Positions 26,411 to 34,594 of a stretch of 64,000 nt of DNA are shown here, in pieces. Made by a program: the position numbers and the translations under genes. The stretch spans positions 1 through 64,000 of the forward strand of contig NZ_JACIBU010000001.1 of the NCBI RefSeq assembly GCF_014195485.1, written 5' to 3'. The DNA comes from Modestobacter versicolor (GTDB lineage Bacteria; Actinomycetota; Actinomycetes; Mycobacteriales; Geodermatophilaceae). The notes below the pieces were generated by a model. It saw nothing but the letters and a program-made list of their open reading frames with translations, did not search any database and was not told the DNA's origin. Every line of letters starts with the position of its first letter. Positions within the stretch are counted from its first letter, which is position 1.

Positions 26411-26698
26411 TCAGGAGGCGTTCTCGCGGTTCTTGCGCGCCTGGTGCGCGGCCCAGCGGGCGGCGTCCTTCTCCCGGGCGGGGGCGTTCTTCTCCCACTT
26501 GGCCTTGCGCCGGCGGGCCCGCTCCAGCTCCCGGGCCTCGAAGTCGGGGTGGGTGTCCCAGCTGCTGGAGAGCTGGACGACCACGACCCCGATGGCACCG
26601 AAGATGAGCACGCACGCGCCGAGGACCGGGTCGGCCAGGAACGCCAGCACGGTGAGCAGCACCCAGCCGGCCCCGGCGACGACCGTCCGCTTCGACAT
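26411..26698 (-). CDS. Small two-helix membrane protein
   Basis: A 95-residue protein with two adjacent hydrophobic segments (VAGAGWVLLTVLAFLA and GACVLIFGAIGVVVVQL) followed by a long basic amphipathic tail (ELERARRRKAKWEKN, AAHQARKNRE), probably cytoplasmic. Function unknown. The ATG at 26698 has no strong ribosome binding site. GATACT ends seven bases before it. It is divergent from the MetE-like gene with only 54 bases between. Confidence 0.75.
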   Translation of the reverse strand: MSKRTVVAGAGWVLLTVLAFLADPVLGACVLIFGAIGVVVVQLSSSWDTHPDFEARELERARRRKAKWEKNAPAREKDAARWAAHQARKNRENAS

Positions 26699-26752
26699 GG
26701 CCGCCAGTATCCGCGTGTTCCCTGTGCGGCCTCCGCGGGGCATGCTCGGGGC

Positions 26753-27877
26753 ATGCCCGACCTCTCCGGCCCACCGTTCCGCGCCGACCACGTCGGCAGC
26801 CTCCTCCGCCCGCAGGCGCTGCACGACGCCCGCGCCCGGCACGCCGCCGGCCGGCTGGACGACGCCGAGCTGCGCGGCATCGAGGACGAGGCGATCGTCG
26901 AGGCCGTCCGGCTGCAGGGCGACGTCGGCCTCGCGACGGCGACCGACGGCGAGTTCCGCCGCGCGACCTGGCACATGGACTTCATCTACGCGATCGGCGG
27001 CATCAGCAAGGTCGCCGGCGAGGGCCGCACGGTCCACTTCACCAACGCGGACGGGTCGATCGACTGGGCCCCGGCCGGGCTGCACGTCGACGGGCCGCTG
27101 TCGATCGACCAGCCGATCTTCGGCGCCGACTTCGACTTCCTGCAGTCGGTGGTCAGCGAGCAGCAGACGGCGAAGCTGACGATCCCCTCGCCCTCGATGG
27201 TCCACTACCGCGGCGGTGCGGCGGCGATCGACCCGGCGGTCTACCCGGACGAGGACTCCTTCTGGGACGCGCTGTCGGCGGCCTACCGCCAGCAGGTGCA
27301 GGGCATCGCCGCGCGGGGCTGCCGCTACCTGCAGCTCGACGACACCAGCCTGGCCTACCTCAACGACCCCGCGCAGCGGGCGGAGCTGGCCGGGCAGGGC
27401 CGGGACGCCGAGCACCAGCACGAGCGCTACATCCGCCAGATCAACGCCGCGCTGACCGACCGGCCCGAGGGGCTGACGGTCACCACGCACCTGTGCCGCG
27501 GCAACTTCCGCTCCTCGTGGGCCGCCGAGGGCGGGTACGACTTCGTCGCCGAGGCGCTGTTCGGCGGGCTGGACGTCGACGGGTTCTTCCTGGAGTTCGA
27601 CGACGCCCGCTCGGGCACCTTCGAGCCGCTGCGGTTCGTGCCGCCGGGCAAGCGCGTCGTCCTCGGGCTGGTCACCACCAAGCGCCCGGACCTGGAGAGC
27701 AAGGACGACCTGAAGCGGCGCATCGACGAGGCGGCCGAGTTCGTGCCCCTGGAGCAGCTGGCGCTCTCCCCGCAGTGCGGGTTCAGCTCGACCGTCGAGG
27801 GCAACGCGCTGACCCGGGACGACCAGATCGCGAAGCTGGAGCTCGTGGTCGAGACCGCGCAGGAGGTCTGGGGCTGA
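26753..27877 (+). CDS. MetE-like cobalamin-independent methyltransferase (single catalytic domain)
   Basis: Related to the C-terminal catalytic half of cobalamin-independent methionine synthase. At 374 residues it lacks the N-terminal half of true MetE, so it belongs to the short YxjG/YxjH-like group that moves methyl groups from an unknown donor to homocysteine or a related thiol. Visible landmarks are RADHVGSLLRP, ATDGEFRR, LDDTSLAYL, the zinc-ligand block THLCRGN, FLEFDD and the second zinc Cys in SPQCGFSS. The start ATG has CATGCT ending six bases upstream, fitting a leaderless transcript. A hairpin at 27906 probably terminates it. Confidence 0.88.
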   Translation: MPDLSGPPFRADHVGSLLRPQALHDARARHAAGRLDDAELRGIEDEAIVEAVRLQGDVGLATATDGEFRRATWHMDFIYAIGGISKVAGEGRTVHFTNADGSIDWAPAGLHVDGPLSIDQPIFGADFDFLQSVVSEQQTAKLTIPSPSMVHYRGGAAAIDPAVYPDEDSFWDALSAAYRQQVQGIAARGCRYLQLDDTSLAYLNDPAQRAELAGQGRDAEHQHERYIRQINAALTDRPEGLTVTTHLCRGNFRSSWAAEGGYDFVAEALFGGLDVDGFFLEFDDARSGTFEPLRFVPPGKRVVLGLVTTKRPDLESKDDLKRRIDEAAEFVPLEQLALSPQCGFSSTVEGNALTRDDQIAKLELVVETAQEVWG

Positions 27878-27905
27878 CACGCCCGCCACAGGGGTGTCGC
27901 GCACC

Positions 27906-27929
27906 CGGCGTGGCGGGGCCGCCACGCCG
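27906..27929 (+). terminator. Hairpin 3' of the MetE-like gene
   Basis: Eleven-base perfect arms (27906-27916 with 27919-27929, CGGCGTGGCGG against its complement) around a minimal loop, 29 bases after the stop codon. Confidence 0.7.
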
Positions 27930-27938
27930 AGGACCCCT

Positions 27939-27966
27939 TGTGCACAACGGTTGCGGTCTCTAGCGT
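27939..27966 (+). promoter_or_regulatory. Probable promoter of the STAS gene, with palindrome over -35
   Basis: TTGTGC (27939-27944), 16 bases, TAGCGT (27961-27966). The -35 overlaps TTGTGCACAA (27939-27948), a perfect 10-bp palindrome that could be an operator. The start codon is 102 bases downstream. Confidence 0.5.
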
Positions 27967-28067
27967 CTGTGTCGCGGTTCAACCACCAGCCGCGACCGAG
28001 TGCACGTCTGCTCGGCGCACGAGGTCGGGGTCGCTGCCCCGGCCACGACGGTCCGCCGGAGGTTCCC

Positions 28068-28418
28068 ATGACCGCACTCCCCATCGACATCGACCCGACC
28101 CGCATCGACGTCCGCGCCGCGACGTCGTCCACGGGCACCACCGTCTCGGTGAGCGGCGAGGTCGACTCCACCACCGCCCCGGGCCTGCGCAACTGCCTGC
28201 TCGAGGTGCTCGCCCGGCCGGGTGAGACCACCGTCGAGGTCGACCTCCGCGAGGTCACCTTCCTCGACTCCGCCGGGCTCTCGGCCCTCGCGACCGCCCA
28301 CCGGGCGGCCGTGGCCGCCGGCCGGGTGCTGCAGATGCGGTGCGGCACCACCCGCGCCGTCGTCCGCCCGCTGCAGATCACCGGGCTCTGGACCGTCTTC
28401 ACCGTCCTCGACGACTGA
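28068..28418 (+). CDS. STAS domain anti-sigma factor antagonist (RsbV/SpoIIAA-like)
   Basis: A 116-residue single STAS domain. In the partner-switching scheme the unphosphorylated protein binds an anti-sigma kinase and frees its sigma factor. The conserved phosphorylatable Ser is present in FLDSAGLSAL, after the usual strand VDLREVTF. GGAGG lies five bases before the ATG. No anti-sigma kinase gene is adjacent, but an RsbQ/RsbP-like phosphatase module lies 8 kb away and could reactivate it; that link is inference. The downstream lipase begins 22 bases later and may be co-transcribed. Confidence 0.92.
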   Translation: MTALPIDIDPTRIDVRAATSSTGTTVSVSGEVDSTTAPGLRNCLLEVLARPGETTVEVDLREVTFLDSAGLSALATAHRAAVAAGRVLQMRCGTTRAVVRPLQITGLWTVFTVLDD

Positions 28419-28440
28419 GCGGCTGGGCCAGGACGGCCCG

Positions 28441-29364
28441 ATGGACGACGTCCCACCGCAGTTGCACCCCGAGTTCGTCGCGCTGCTGCCCGAGCTCGCC
28501 GAGCTGACCACCCCGCCGGCTCGCGAGGTCGGCCTGGACCGCGCGCGCAGCCGGTTCGCCGCGCTGCTGGCCGCGGGCCTGGCCGGGGGGCCGGCGGTGG
28601 CGGTCGAGGAGCTGCCGGACGGCGGCCGGGTGCACCGCCCCGCCGATCCGCGCGGCGCCACCGTCGTCCTGCTGCACGGCGGGGGCTGGACCCTCGGCAG
28701 CGCGGCCGGGTACGACGGGCTGGCCCGGCGGCTGGCCGCCGGCATCCCGGCGGTCGTCGTCTCGGTCGAGTACCGCCGGGCACCCGAGCACCCCTTCCCG
28801 GCCGCCGTCGAGGACGCCGTGGCCGCCACCCGCTGGGCGCTGCAGAACGCGGCCGCGCTGGGTGGGGACCCGGCCCGGGTCGCCGTCGCGGGCGACAGCG
28901 GGGGCGGCAACCTGGCCGCGGTCGTCTGCCAGCAGCTGCGCGACCAGGGCGGCCCGCAGCCGGCCGCGCAGCTGCTGCTCTACCCCAACGTCGCCCGCGG
29001 TGCCGACCAGCCGTCGGTGCGCGCGTTCGGCCACCTGCCGTTCCTCTCGCTGTCGGACATGGCCTGGTACACCCGCGGCTACGTGCCGCGAGGCACCGAC
29101 CTGGGCGACCCGCGGATCAGCCCGGCCGAGGGGGAGCTCTCCGGCCTGCCGCCGGCGCTGGTGGTCACCGCCGGGGTCGACCCGCTGCACGACTCGGGAC
29201 GCGCCTACGCCGAGGCGCTGCGGGCGGCCGGCACCGACGCGGAGTGGCTGGACCTGGCCGGCCTGCCGCACGGGTTCGCCCACCTGGTGGCGCTCTCCCC
29301 GGTCGCCGCCGCAGCACTGGACCAGGTCCTCACCCGCTGCGCCGCCCTCCTGCACGGCACCTGA
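28441..29364 (+). CDS. Alpha/beta hydrolase, hormone-sensitive lipase family (family IV)
   Basis: Esterase/lipase of 307 residues. The HSL signature HGGGW forms the oxyanion hole, the nucleophile is in GDSGGG, the acid in VDPLHD and the His in GLPHGFAH. The YRRAPEHPFPAA segment is characteristic of family IV. There is no signal peptide, so it acts inside the cell on short- or medium-chain esters. It starts 22 bases after the STAS gene and ends at tandem hairpins shared with a convergent membrane-protein gene. Confidence 0.92.
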   Translation: MDDVPPQLHPEFVALLPELAELTTPPAREVGLDRARSRFAALLAAGLAGGPAVAVEELPDGGRVHRPADPRGATVVLLHGGGWTLGSAAGYDGLARRLAAGIPAVVVSVEYRRAPEHPFPAAVEDAVAATRWALQNAAALGGDPARVAVAGDSGGGNLAAVVCQQLRDQGGPQPAAQLLLYPNVARGADQPSVRAFGHLPFLSLSDMAWYTRGYVPRGTDLGDPRISPAEGELSGLPPALVVTAGVDPLHDSGRAYAEALRAAGTDAEWLDLAGLPHGFAHLVALSPVAAAALDQVLTRCAALLHGT

Positions 29365-29365
29365 C

Positions 29366-29424
29366 CCCGGAGATGGCCATCTCCGGGCCCCGCACGACCC
29401 CGGAGATGGTCATCGTCGGGGTCC
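29366..29424. terminator. Two related palindromes between convergent genes
   Basis: CCCGGAGATGG and its complement form a perfect 22-bp palindrome (29366-29387). A second hairpin with GACCCCG and CGGGGTC ends follows at 29396-29420. Both contain CCCCGGAGATGG, so the second is a diverged repeat of the first. It lies between stops at 29364 and 29429. Confidence 0.7.
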
Positions 29425-29428
29425 TTGC

Positions 29429-30292
29429 TCAGCTGGCCGGGTCGCGGTCGGGGTAGCGGGCCCGCGCCAGGGCGTAGCACCCGAACAGCACGAACCCGGC
29501 GGCGACCGCGGTGAGCAGCCACTGCCCGGTCGGCACCGCGGCGATCACGTTCATCGCGCCGTCCAGCCCGGTCGCGGTCGACACGTCCTGGGTGGCCGCG
29601 GCGTACACCAGCAGCCCGCCGGACAGGCTGAACGCGATCCCCTTCGCCACGTAGCCCACCGACCCGACCCGCTCGATCAGCGGCTCCCAGCGGTCGGGCG
29701 CGGCGTCCAGGTCGACGTCCTTCATGAACCCGCCGGTGAACCCGCGCACCAGCACGTACAGCCCGACGGCGGTCACGCCCAGCCCGACGGCGACGACCAG
29801 CGCCGACCCGCCGGGGATCTCCAGCGTCTCGTCGGTGAGGTCGCGGAACCGTTCGGCGGCGTCGTACTCGGCGCCCGCGGCGAAGAACAGCGCGGTGACC
29901 CCGAGGACGGCGTAGACGGTGGCCTTGGCGGCGCACTTGACGCACACCACGGCCGCCCGGAGCCGGCGCTCGGGGGAGAGCAGACCGGTCCACCAGCGCA
30001 GCACCTCACCGGCCTGCCACAGCGCCAGCGCCAGCATGCCCAGCCCGATGACCCACAGCAGCACCCGGCCGCCGGGGGAGGAGGCGACCGTCTGCAGCGC
30101 ACCGGTCTGGTCGGCGTCCTCGGTGGCCGGCTGGACGAACCAGGCGATCCGGAACGCCAGCCAGCCGATCAGCACGTGCAGGACGCCGTAGGCCACCAGC
30201 CCGACCCGGGCCAGGTGGGTGAGCACCGGGTGGTCGGTGACCTCGCGCGCCCGGGCGACGGCGTCGTGCAGGCGCTGCGGGACGACGTTCAC
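29429..30292 (-). CDS. DUF1206 membrane protein (paralogue 1)
   Basis: A 287-residue membrane protein built of three repeated units of two helices, the DUF1206 pattern: ARVGLVAYGVLHVLIGWLA near the start, KATVYAVLGVTALFFAAG in the middle, and GYVAKGIAFSLSGGLLVYAA later. Each unit starts with a G-YxxxG-like turn. Function is unknown. GTG 30292 is the only suitable start; no ribosome binding site is seen. It follows a closely related gene by 40 bases on the same strand, so the two look like a tandem duplication forming one operon. Confidence 0.85.
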   Translation of the reverse strand: MNVVPQRLHDAVARAREVTDHPVLTHLARVGLVAYGVLHVLIGWLAFRIAWFVQPATEDADQTGALQTVASSPGGRVLLWVIGLGMLALALWQAGEVLRWWTGLLSPERRLRAAVVCVKCAAKATVYAVLGVTALFFAAGAEYDAAERFRDLTDETLEIPGGSALVVAVGLGVTAVGLYVLVRGFTGGFMKDVDLDAAPDRWEPLIERVGSVGYVAKGIAFSLSGGLLVYAAATQDVSTATGLDGAMNVIAAVPTGQWLLTAVAAGFVLFGCYALARARYPDRDPAS

Positions 30293-30332
30293 CGGGCGAT
30301 CGTGCCCGAGCGGCGCGGTGCCCGCGCGGTGG

Positions 30333-31169
30333 TCAGGTGCGCTGCGGGTAGCGGGCGCGGAAGAAGGCGAAGACGCCGAACGCGGCGATGCCGAGCGCGA
30401 CCACGGTGAGCAGCGCCTTGCCGAACGGGGCGTCGAGCAGGGTGCGCAGCGCGCCGTCCAGCCCGCTGGCCTTCTCCGGGTCGAAGGTGACCGCCGCCCA
30501 GCCGACCAGCCCGCCGACCAGCGCCAGCGCGATCCCCTTGGCCGGGTAGCCGACCTGGCCGAGCCGCTCGATGAGCCGGCGCTCACCGGCCGAGGCCTGC
30601 GCGGTGTCGATCTCCTTGAGGAAGTGCTTCGTGAGGCCCTTGCGCACGTGGTAGGCGCCGACGCCGATCAGCACGAGGGCCGCGGCTCCCACGAGGAACC
30701 GCCCGCCCGGCCAGCCGAAGACGCCGGCCACGGTGTCCTGCTGCTGGCTGGAGCTGGACTGACCGCTGCCGGTGGCGAAGCGGAGCGCGGTGATCGCGAG
30801 GAAGACGTACACCGCGGCCTTGGCGACCGACTTCGCCGACCCGGTGACCGCCTTCTTCTTCCGCTCTCCCGAGCCGCGCAGCCCGGGCACCTGCCGGAAG
30901 AGCTCGGCGAGCTGCCACACCGCGAGGGCCAGCAGCCCGATGGCCAGCACCCACAGCAGCGGCTTGCCGAAGGGCTGCTCGGCCAGCGTGGCCATCGCAC
31001 CGGACTGGTCGGCCGAGCCCCCGCCGCCGCCCCAGGCCAGCTGCAGCGCCAGCCAGGCGACCAGCAGGTGGACGATGCCGTAGGCGATCAGCCCGACCCG
31101 GGCCAGGGCCTCCAGACCGTCGCTGTCACCTGCCTGCCGGGCCGACGAGACCGTCCCCGAGGTGTCCAT
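30333..31169 (-). CDS. DUF1206 membrane protein (paralogue 2)
   Basis: A 278-residue DUF1206 protein with the same three-unit layout as its downstream neighbour: ARVGLIAYGIVHLLVAWLALQ, KAAVYVFLAITALRFATG and GYPAKGIALALVGGLVGWA. A Ser/Gln-rich loop (GQSSSSQQQD) lies after the fourth helix. The two proteins are clearly paralogous but differ throughout, so the duplication is old. The ATG at 31169 is the first gene of the pair. Divergent from a hydrophobic protein gene at 31298. Function unknown. Confidence 0.86.
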   Translation of the reverse strand: MDTSGTVSSARQAGDSDGLEALARVGLIAYGIVHLLVAWLALQLAWGGGGGSADQSGAMATLAEQPFGKPLLWVLAIGLLALAVWQLAELFRQVPGLRGSGERKKKAVTGSAKSVAKAAVYVFLAITALRFATGSGQSSSSQQQDTVAGVFGWPGGRFLVGAAALVLIGVGAYHVRKGLTKHFLKEIDTAQASAGERRLIERLGQVGYPAKGIALALVGGLVGWAAVTFDPEKASGLDGALRTLLDAPFGKALLTVVALGIAAFGVFAFFRARYPQRT

Positions 31170-31297
31170 GACCCGCTCCTCCTGCCGCCGTGCGCTCGGC
31201 GATCGCCCCCCGTGGACGGATCAGCGTGGCACAGCGGACGCACTGCCGCCGGGGGAGCGCGCGCGGCGTCCGGCGCCGGATGGGGGACACTGGCGCC

Positions 31298-31936
31298 GTG
31301 ACGAACGCCGTGACCGCCGGCCGGCTGGCCGGGACCCCTGCCGCCCCGCCCACGCCGCAGGAGGCCCGGACGACGTGGCCCCGGATGGCGGTCCTCGGTG
31401 CGGCCCTGCTCGCGCTCGGTGTGCTGGCGCTGACCTGGACCGACGGCGGCCCGCGGGTGCTGCTCGGCGCCCTGGGGCTCTTCGCGGTCGTGCGCGGCGT
31501 GGCCGTGCTGCGCGGGGTGCGGGCCGGCCTGGTCGAGCGGGCCGGTGCGGTCACCGGTGCCGGTGCCGTCTGGGTCGGTCTGGTGGCCGTCGGGCTGGCG
31601 CTGCTGTCGCTGACCGCGGCCAGCTGGGTCCTCGTCGTCGCCGTGGTCCTGGTGCTGCCGGTGCTCGCCGCCGCGCTGCCCGACCACCGCGGTCCGCTGC
31701 TGGCCGGTGCCGCGGTCGTCGCGCTGGCCGCGGTCGGGGTCGGCGTCCTCGGCGGGGTGGACGAACTGCTCGGCGCCGGTCGCACCGCCGCTGCGGTGCT
31801 CGCCGGCCTGCTCGGGCTGGCCAACCTGGCCGGCGCCGCCGGCATGGCCCGGATCGCCCGCCGGCCGGAGCCGGCCCCGGCGGCCGGGTGCGGCGGCTGC
31901 GCCTGCGGCGCGGGGGGCTGCGGCTCGCTGCGCTGA
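31298..31936 (+). CDS. Membrane protein with Cys-rich C-terminal tail (HdeD/DUF308-like)
   Basis: A 212-residue protein with six predicted membrane helices in short hairpins (MAVLGAALLALGVLAL, VWVGLVAVGLALLSL, AAVLAGLLGLANLAG), a topology like the HdeD acid-resistance family; the match is only by pattern. The tail carries four cysteines in 13 residues (CGGCACGAGGC), a possible metal site. GTG 31298 is preferred because GACACT ends six bases upstream; ATG 31280 is an alternative. Function unknown. Confidence 0.7.
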   Translation: MTNAVTAGRLAGTPAAPPTPQEARTTWPRMAVLGAALLALGVLALTWTDGGPRVLLGALGLFAVVRGVAVLRGVRAGLVERAGAVTGAGAVWVGLVAVGLALLSLTAASWVLVVAVVLVLPVLAAALPDHRGPLLAGAAVVALAAVGVGVLGGVDELLGAGRTAAAVLAGLLGLANLAGAAGMARIARRPEPAPAAGCGGCACGAGGCGSLR

Positions 31937-32106
31937 CCCGCCGGTGCCCGACGGGCCCGCGGTGCCCGCCGTCCCCCAGTCGTACCCCGCAGGACACCTC
32001 CCCGTCATCCGACCGACCTAGCGTCGGTAGCGCGGCGGCCCGGTGATCCCGGGCGCGCCGGCGACGAGGCCGGGACCACCGGCCGGGCACGGAGGGACGG
32101 GACCCC

Positions 32107-32208
32107 ATGAGCACCATCGAGAAGACCGTGTGGACCTGCGACAACTGCAGGCACACGAACGCCGTCGAGCGGAAGCGCTGCACCGACTGCGGCACCACGC
32201 GACACTGA
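32107..32208 (+). CDS. 33-residue stand-alone RanBP2-type zinc finger protein
   Basis: A tiny gene, ATG 32107 to TGA 32208. The product has the exact spacing of the RanBP2/NZF zinc finger: W-x-C-x2-C-x3-N-x6-C-x2-C (WTCDNC, RHTN, then CTDC). Nothing else is present except short ends. In eukaryotes and in longer proteins this finger binds ubiquitin or single-stranded RNA; in a bacterium a protein or RNA ligand is inferred. GGAGG lies about 11 bases upstream. TAGCGT (32019-32024), inside an inverted repeat (ACCGAC, 5 bases, GTCGGT), is a possible promoter element. It is followed 105 bases later by the catalase-like/SIR2 pair. Confidence 0.75.
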   Translation: MSTIEKTVWTCDNCRHTNAVERKRCTDCGTTRH

Positions 32209-32313
32209 TCGACCGGCCCGCGACCGAGCGCAGCGGCGCGCCGGTCCGTGGGTGCCCGCACCGCCGGGCGACCCGATGGGTGACCTGAGCCCCGACGGGT
32301 AACGCCGCACCCC

Positions 32314-32988
32314 ATGGCAGACCTCGCGGACGCCGCCGGCCGGGCGGTCGCCGTCCCGCTCGCCGCGCTCACCCGGGTACGCCGGGCCAAGCCGATGCAC
32401 CCCCGCGGCGCGGTCTTCGGCGCCGTGCTCGAGCGGCACGGGCTCGGAGCCGGCCTCGGCTGGCTGGACGCCACCGGCACCGACGACGTGCTGGTCCGGC
32501 TCTCCCGCGGCGCCGGGCTGCCCGACCGCCTCCCCGACCTGCTGGGATTCGCGCTGCGGCTGCCCGGCGACCCCCCGGTCGACCTGCTGCTCTCCTCGTC
32601 CGGGCGCGGGCGGTGGACCCGCCGGGTGCCCGTCCTGCGCCGGGACGCCGCCACGCCCTACGGCTCGATCATGGCCTACCGCAGCGACGCCGGTCCGGTG
32701 TGGCTGGGCGCGGTGCCGCAGGGCGGTCCGCTGCCCTCGGACCGCGCCGGGCTGGCCGCCGAGGCGCCGGGCCGGGTGGTCCTGCTCTCCGCCGCCGTCG
32801 GCCGGGGCCCGTGGCAGCACGTCGGCACGCTCACCCTCGGCCCGCCGGCCGACCCGGTCGACCCGGACCTGCACTTCGACGCCGTGCTCCACGCCCCGCC
32901 CGGGCTGGTCACCGACGGGCCGATGGCGCGGTTCCGCCGGCCCGCCTACGCCGCGGCGCGCCGGGCCCGGGGGTCGGGAGAGCGGTGA
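32314..32988 (+). CDS. Compact catalase-like (heme?) protein
   Basis: A 224-residue protein that looks like a shortened catalase core. KPMHPRGAVF (26-35) resembles the distal-His strand of catalase (His29). LVRLSRGAGLPDRLPDLLGFALRLPG (60-85) matches the RFSTVAG...DVRGFAVKFY block. RFRRPAY (206-212) retains the Arg-x3-Tyr pattern of the proximal heme ligand (Arg208, Tyr212). It is under half the length of a true catalase and lacks most of the barrel insertions, so heme binding and peroxidase activity are inference. Its TGA overlaps the GTG of the SIR2 fusion gene (GTGA), making a two-gene translation unit. I am unsure whether close relatives have been assigned another function. Confidence 0.6.
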   Translation: MADLADAAGRAVAVPLAALTRVRRAKPMHPRGAVFGAVLERHGLGAGLGWLDATGTDDVLVRLSRGAGLPDRLPDLLGFALRLPGDPPVDLLLSSSGRGRWTRRVPVLRRDAATPYGSIMAYRSDAGPVWLGAVPQGGPLPSDRAGLAAEAPGRVVLLSAAVGRGPWQHVGTLTLGPPADPVDPDLHFDAVLHAPPGLVTDGPMARFRRPAYAAARRARGSGER

Positions 32989-34544
32989 ACGGGCACGTCT
33001 TCGTCGTCGGCGCCGACCTCACCCGGCTGTCCTGCGACGACGTCCTGGTCCCGACCGACCGGTCGCTGCGGGTCACCGCCAGCTGGGTGCCGCTGCTGCC
33101 GGCGGAGGCGCTGGAGAGCGCCGACGACGACGGCGCCTGCGTGGCCGGTGCGTGGGCCGAGGGCGAGCGGGTGCGCGAGGTGCCCGGTTGCGGGTCCCGG
33201 CGGGCGTGGCTGGTGGACACCGTCGACCCTGCGGGGCAGGCGGACGACGACCGCGCCCTGGACTGGCTGCTCGACGGTGCCCGGGCAGCGCTGGCCGCCG
33301 TCGCTGCCCGGGAGGTCGCCGAGCCCGCCCACGGCCGCGCCCGCCGGCTGGTCGGGCTGCCCGCGCTGGGCACCGGCTGGGGCGGCGCCGCGGGCCAGCG
33401 GGGTGCCCTCCTGCAGCAGCTGCTGCCGGTGCTCCGGGAGGCCGCCGAGCAGCACGGCTACGACATCGCGCTGGTGCTCCGCCAGCCCAGCGACCTGGCC
33501 GCCGCGCAGCGGGTGCGGCGCGGCGCGGGCGGTGGCTGGGCGCTGACCGACGCGCTGCGCACCGTCGCGGAGGACCTGGGGGACCGGGCCCGGGCCGGGG
33601 AGCTGGCGGTGTTCCTCGGCGCCGGGGTGAGCGCCGCCGCGGGGCTGCCCACCTGGGAGGAGCTGCTCGCCGAGCTGGCCGCCCGCGCGGGCCTGGACGA
33701 CGGGCTGCGGGCCGGGCTGTCCGGGCTCCCGCCGCAGGACGCCGCCGCGCTGCTCGCCCGGGCGCTCGGCCGCGACGAGCTCACCGCCTACGTGCAGGAA
33801 CGGTTCGGGCCCGGCCCGTACTCGCTGGCGCACGCTCTGGTGGCCGGGCTGCCGGTGCGCGAGTTTGTGACCACCAACTACGACCCGCTGGTCGAGCTGG
33901 CCGCCGCCGACATCGGCCGGCCGTTGCGGGTGCTGCCCTTCGACGAGGCCGCTCCCGGCGCGCCCTGGCTGCTCAAGCTGCACGGCGACGCCGCCCACCC
34001 GGACAGCGTCGTGCTCACCCGCGAGCAGTACCTGGAGTTCGGCGACCACCGAAGCGCGCTGGCCGGGGTGCTGCAGTCGCTGCTGCTCACCCGGCACGTG
34101 CTCTTCGTCGGCACCTCGATGCTCGACGACGACCTGATCCGGATCGCCCACCAGGTGCGCACCGTGCTGCACGTCCCCGACACCGCGCAGCCCCGGCGCA
34201 GCGGCACCGTGCTCGCGCTGCGCGAGGACCCGGTGCGGGCCCGGCTGTGGGAGCGCGACGTGGAGACGGTGGCGATGACCGGCGCCGACGAGCTCCCCGA
34301 CGTCCCGGCCGCGGAGGCTGCCCGGCGGCTGGAGGTGCTGCTGGACCTGGTCGGCTGCCTGTCCTCGCGGCCGACCGGCTACCTGCTCGACCCGGCGTAC
34401 CGCGGCCTGCTCGACGCGGAGGAGACGGCGCTGTCCGACGCCCTGGGCGACGTCGCCGCGGCGCTGGGCGCGGGCTCGCCGCAGAGCTGGGCCGCCCAGG
34501 AGGTGCTGCGGCTGCTGCGCGAGCTCGGCCACGCCCCGGGCTGA
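32985..34544 (+). CDS. Macro-like domain fused to SIR2-family NADase-type domain
   Basis: A 519-residue protein. Residues 1 to about 195 look macro-like: HVFVVGADLTRLSCDDVLVPTD at the start and RRLVGLPALGTGWGG (120-134) as the ADP-ribose loop. Residues 205-430 form a SIR2_2-type domain: GAGVS (212-216), TTNYD with Asn298, KLHGD with His333, and VGTSMLDDD (375-383). The Asn and His are the residues required for NAD cleavage in SIR2 anti-phage effectors such as ThsA. The Cys ligands of deacetylase sirtuins are absent, favouring NADase or ADP-ribose chemistry over deacetylation. It is coupled to a catalase-like gene upstream; a CYP152 follows after 50 bases. A stress or defence role is inference. 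Confidence 0.82.
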   Translation: MNGHVFVVGADLTRLSCDDVLVPTDRSLRVTASWVPLLPAEALESADDDGACVAGAWAEGERVREVPGCGSRRAWLVDTVDPAGQADDDRALDWLLDGARAALAAVAAREVAEPAHGRARRLVGLPALGTGWGGAAGQRGALLQQLLPVLREAAEQHGYDIALVLRQPSDLAAAQRVRRGAGGGWALTDALRTVAEDLGDRARAGELAVFLGAGVSAAAGLPTWEELLAELAARAGLDDGLRAGLSGLPPQDAAALLARALGRDELTAYVQERFGPGPYSLAHALVAGLPVREFVTTNYDPLVELAAADIGRPLRVLPFDEAAPGAPWLLKLHGDAAHPDSVVLTREQYLEFGDHRSALAGVLQSLLLTRHVLFVGTSMLDDDLIRIAHQVRTVLHVPDTAQPRRSGTVLALREDPVRARLWERDVETVAMTGADELPDVPAAEAARRLEVLLDLVGCLSSRPTGYLLDPAYRGLLDAEETALSDALGDVAAALGAGSPQSWAAQEVLRLLRELGHAPG

Positions 34545-34594
34545 CCGGCGTCGCGCACCGTTTCCGCTCCGGCTCGCTGGGCAGTGCTGCGGGC

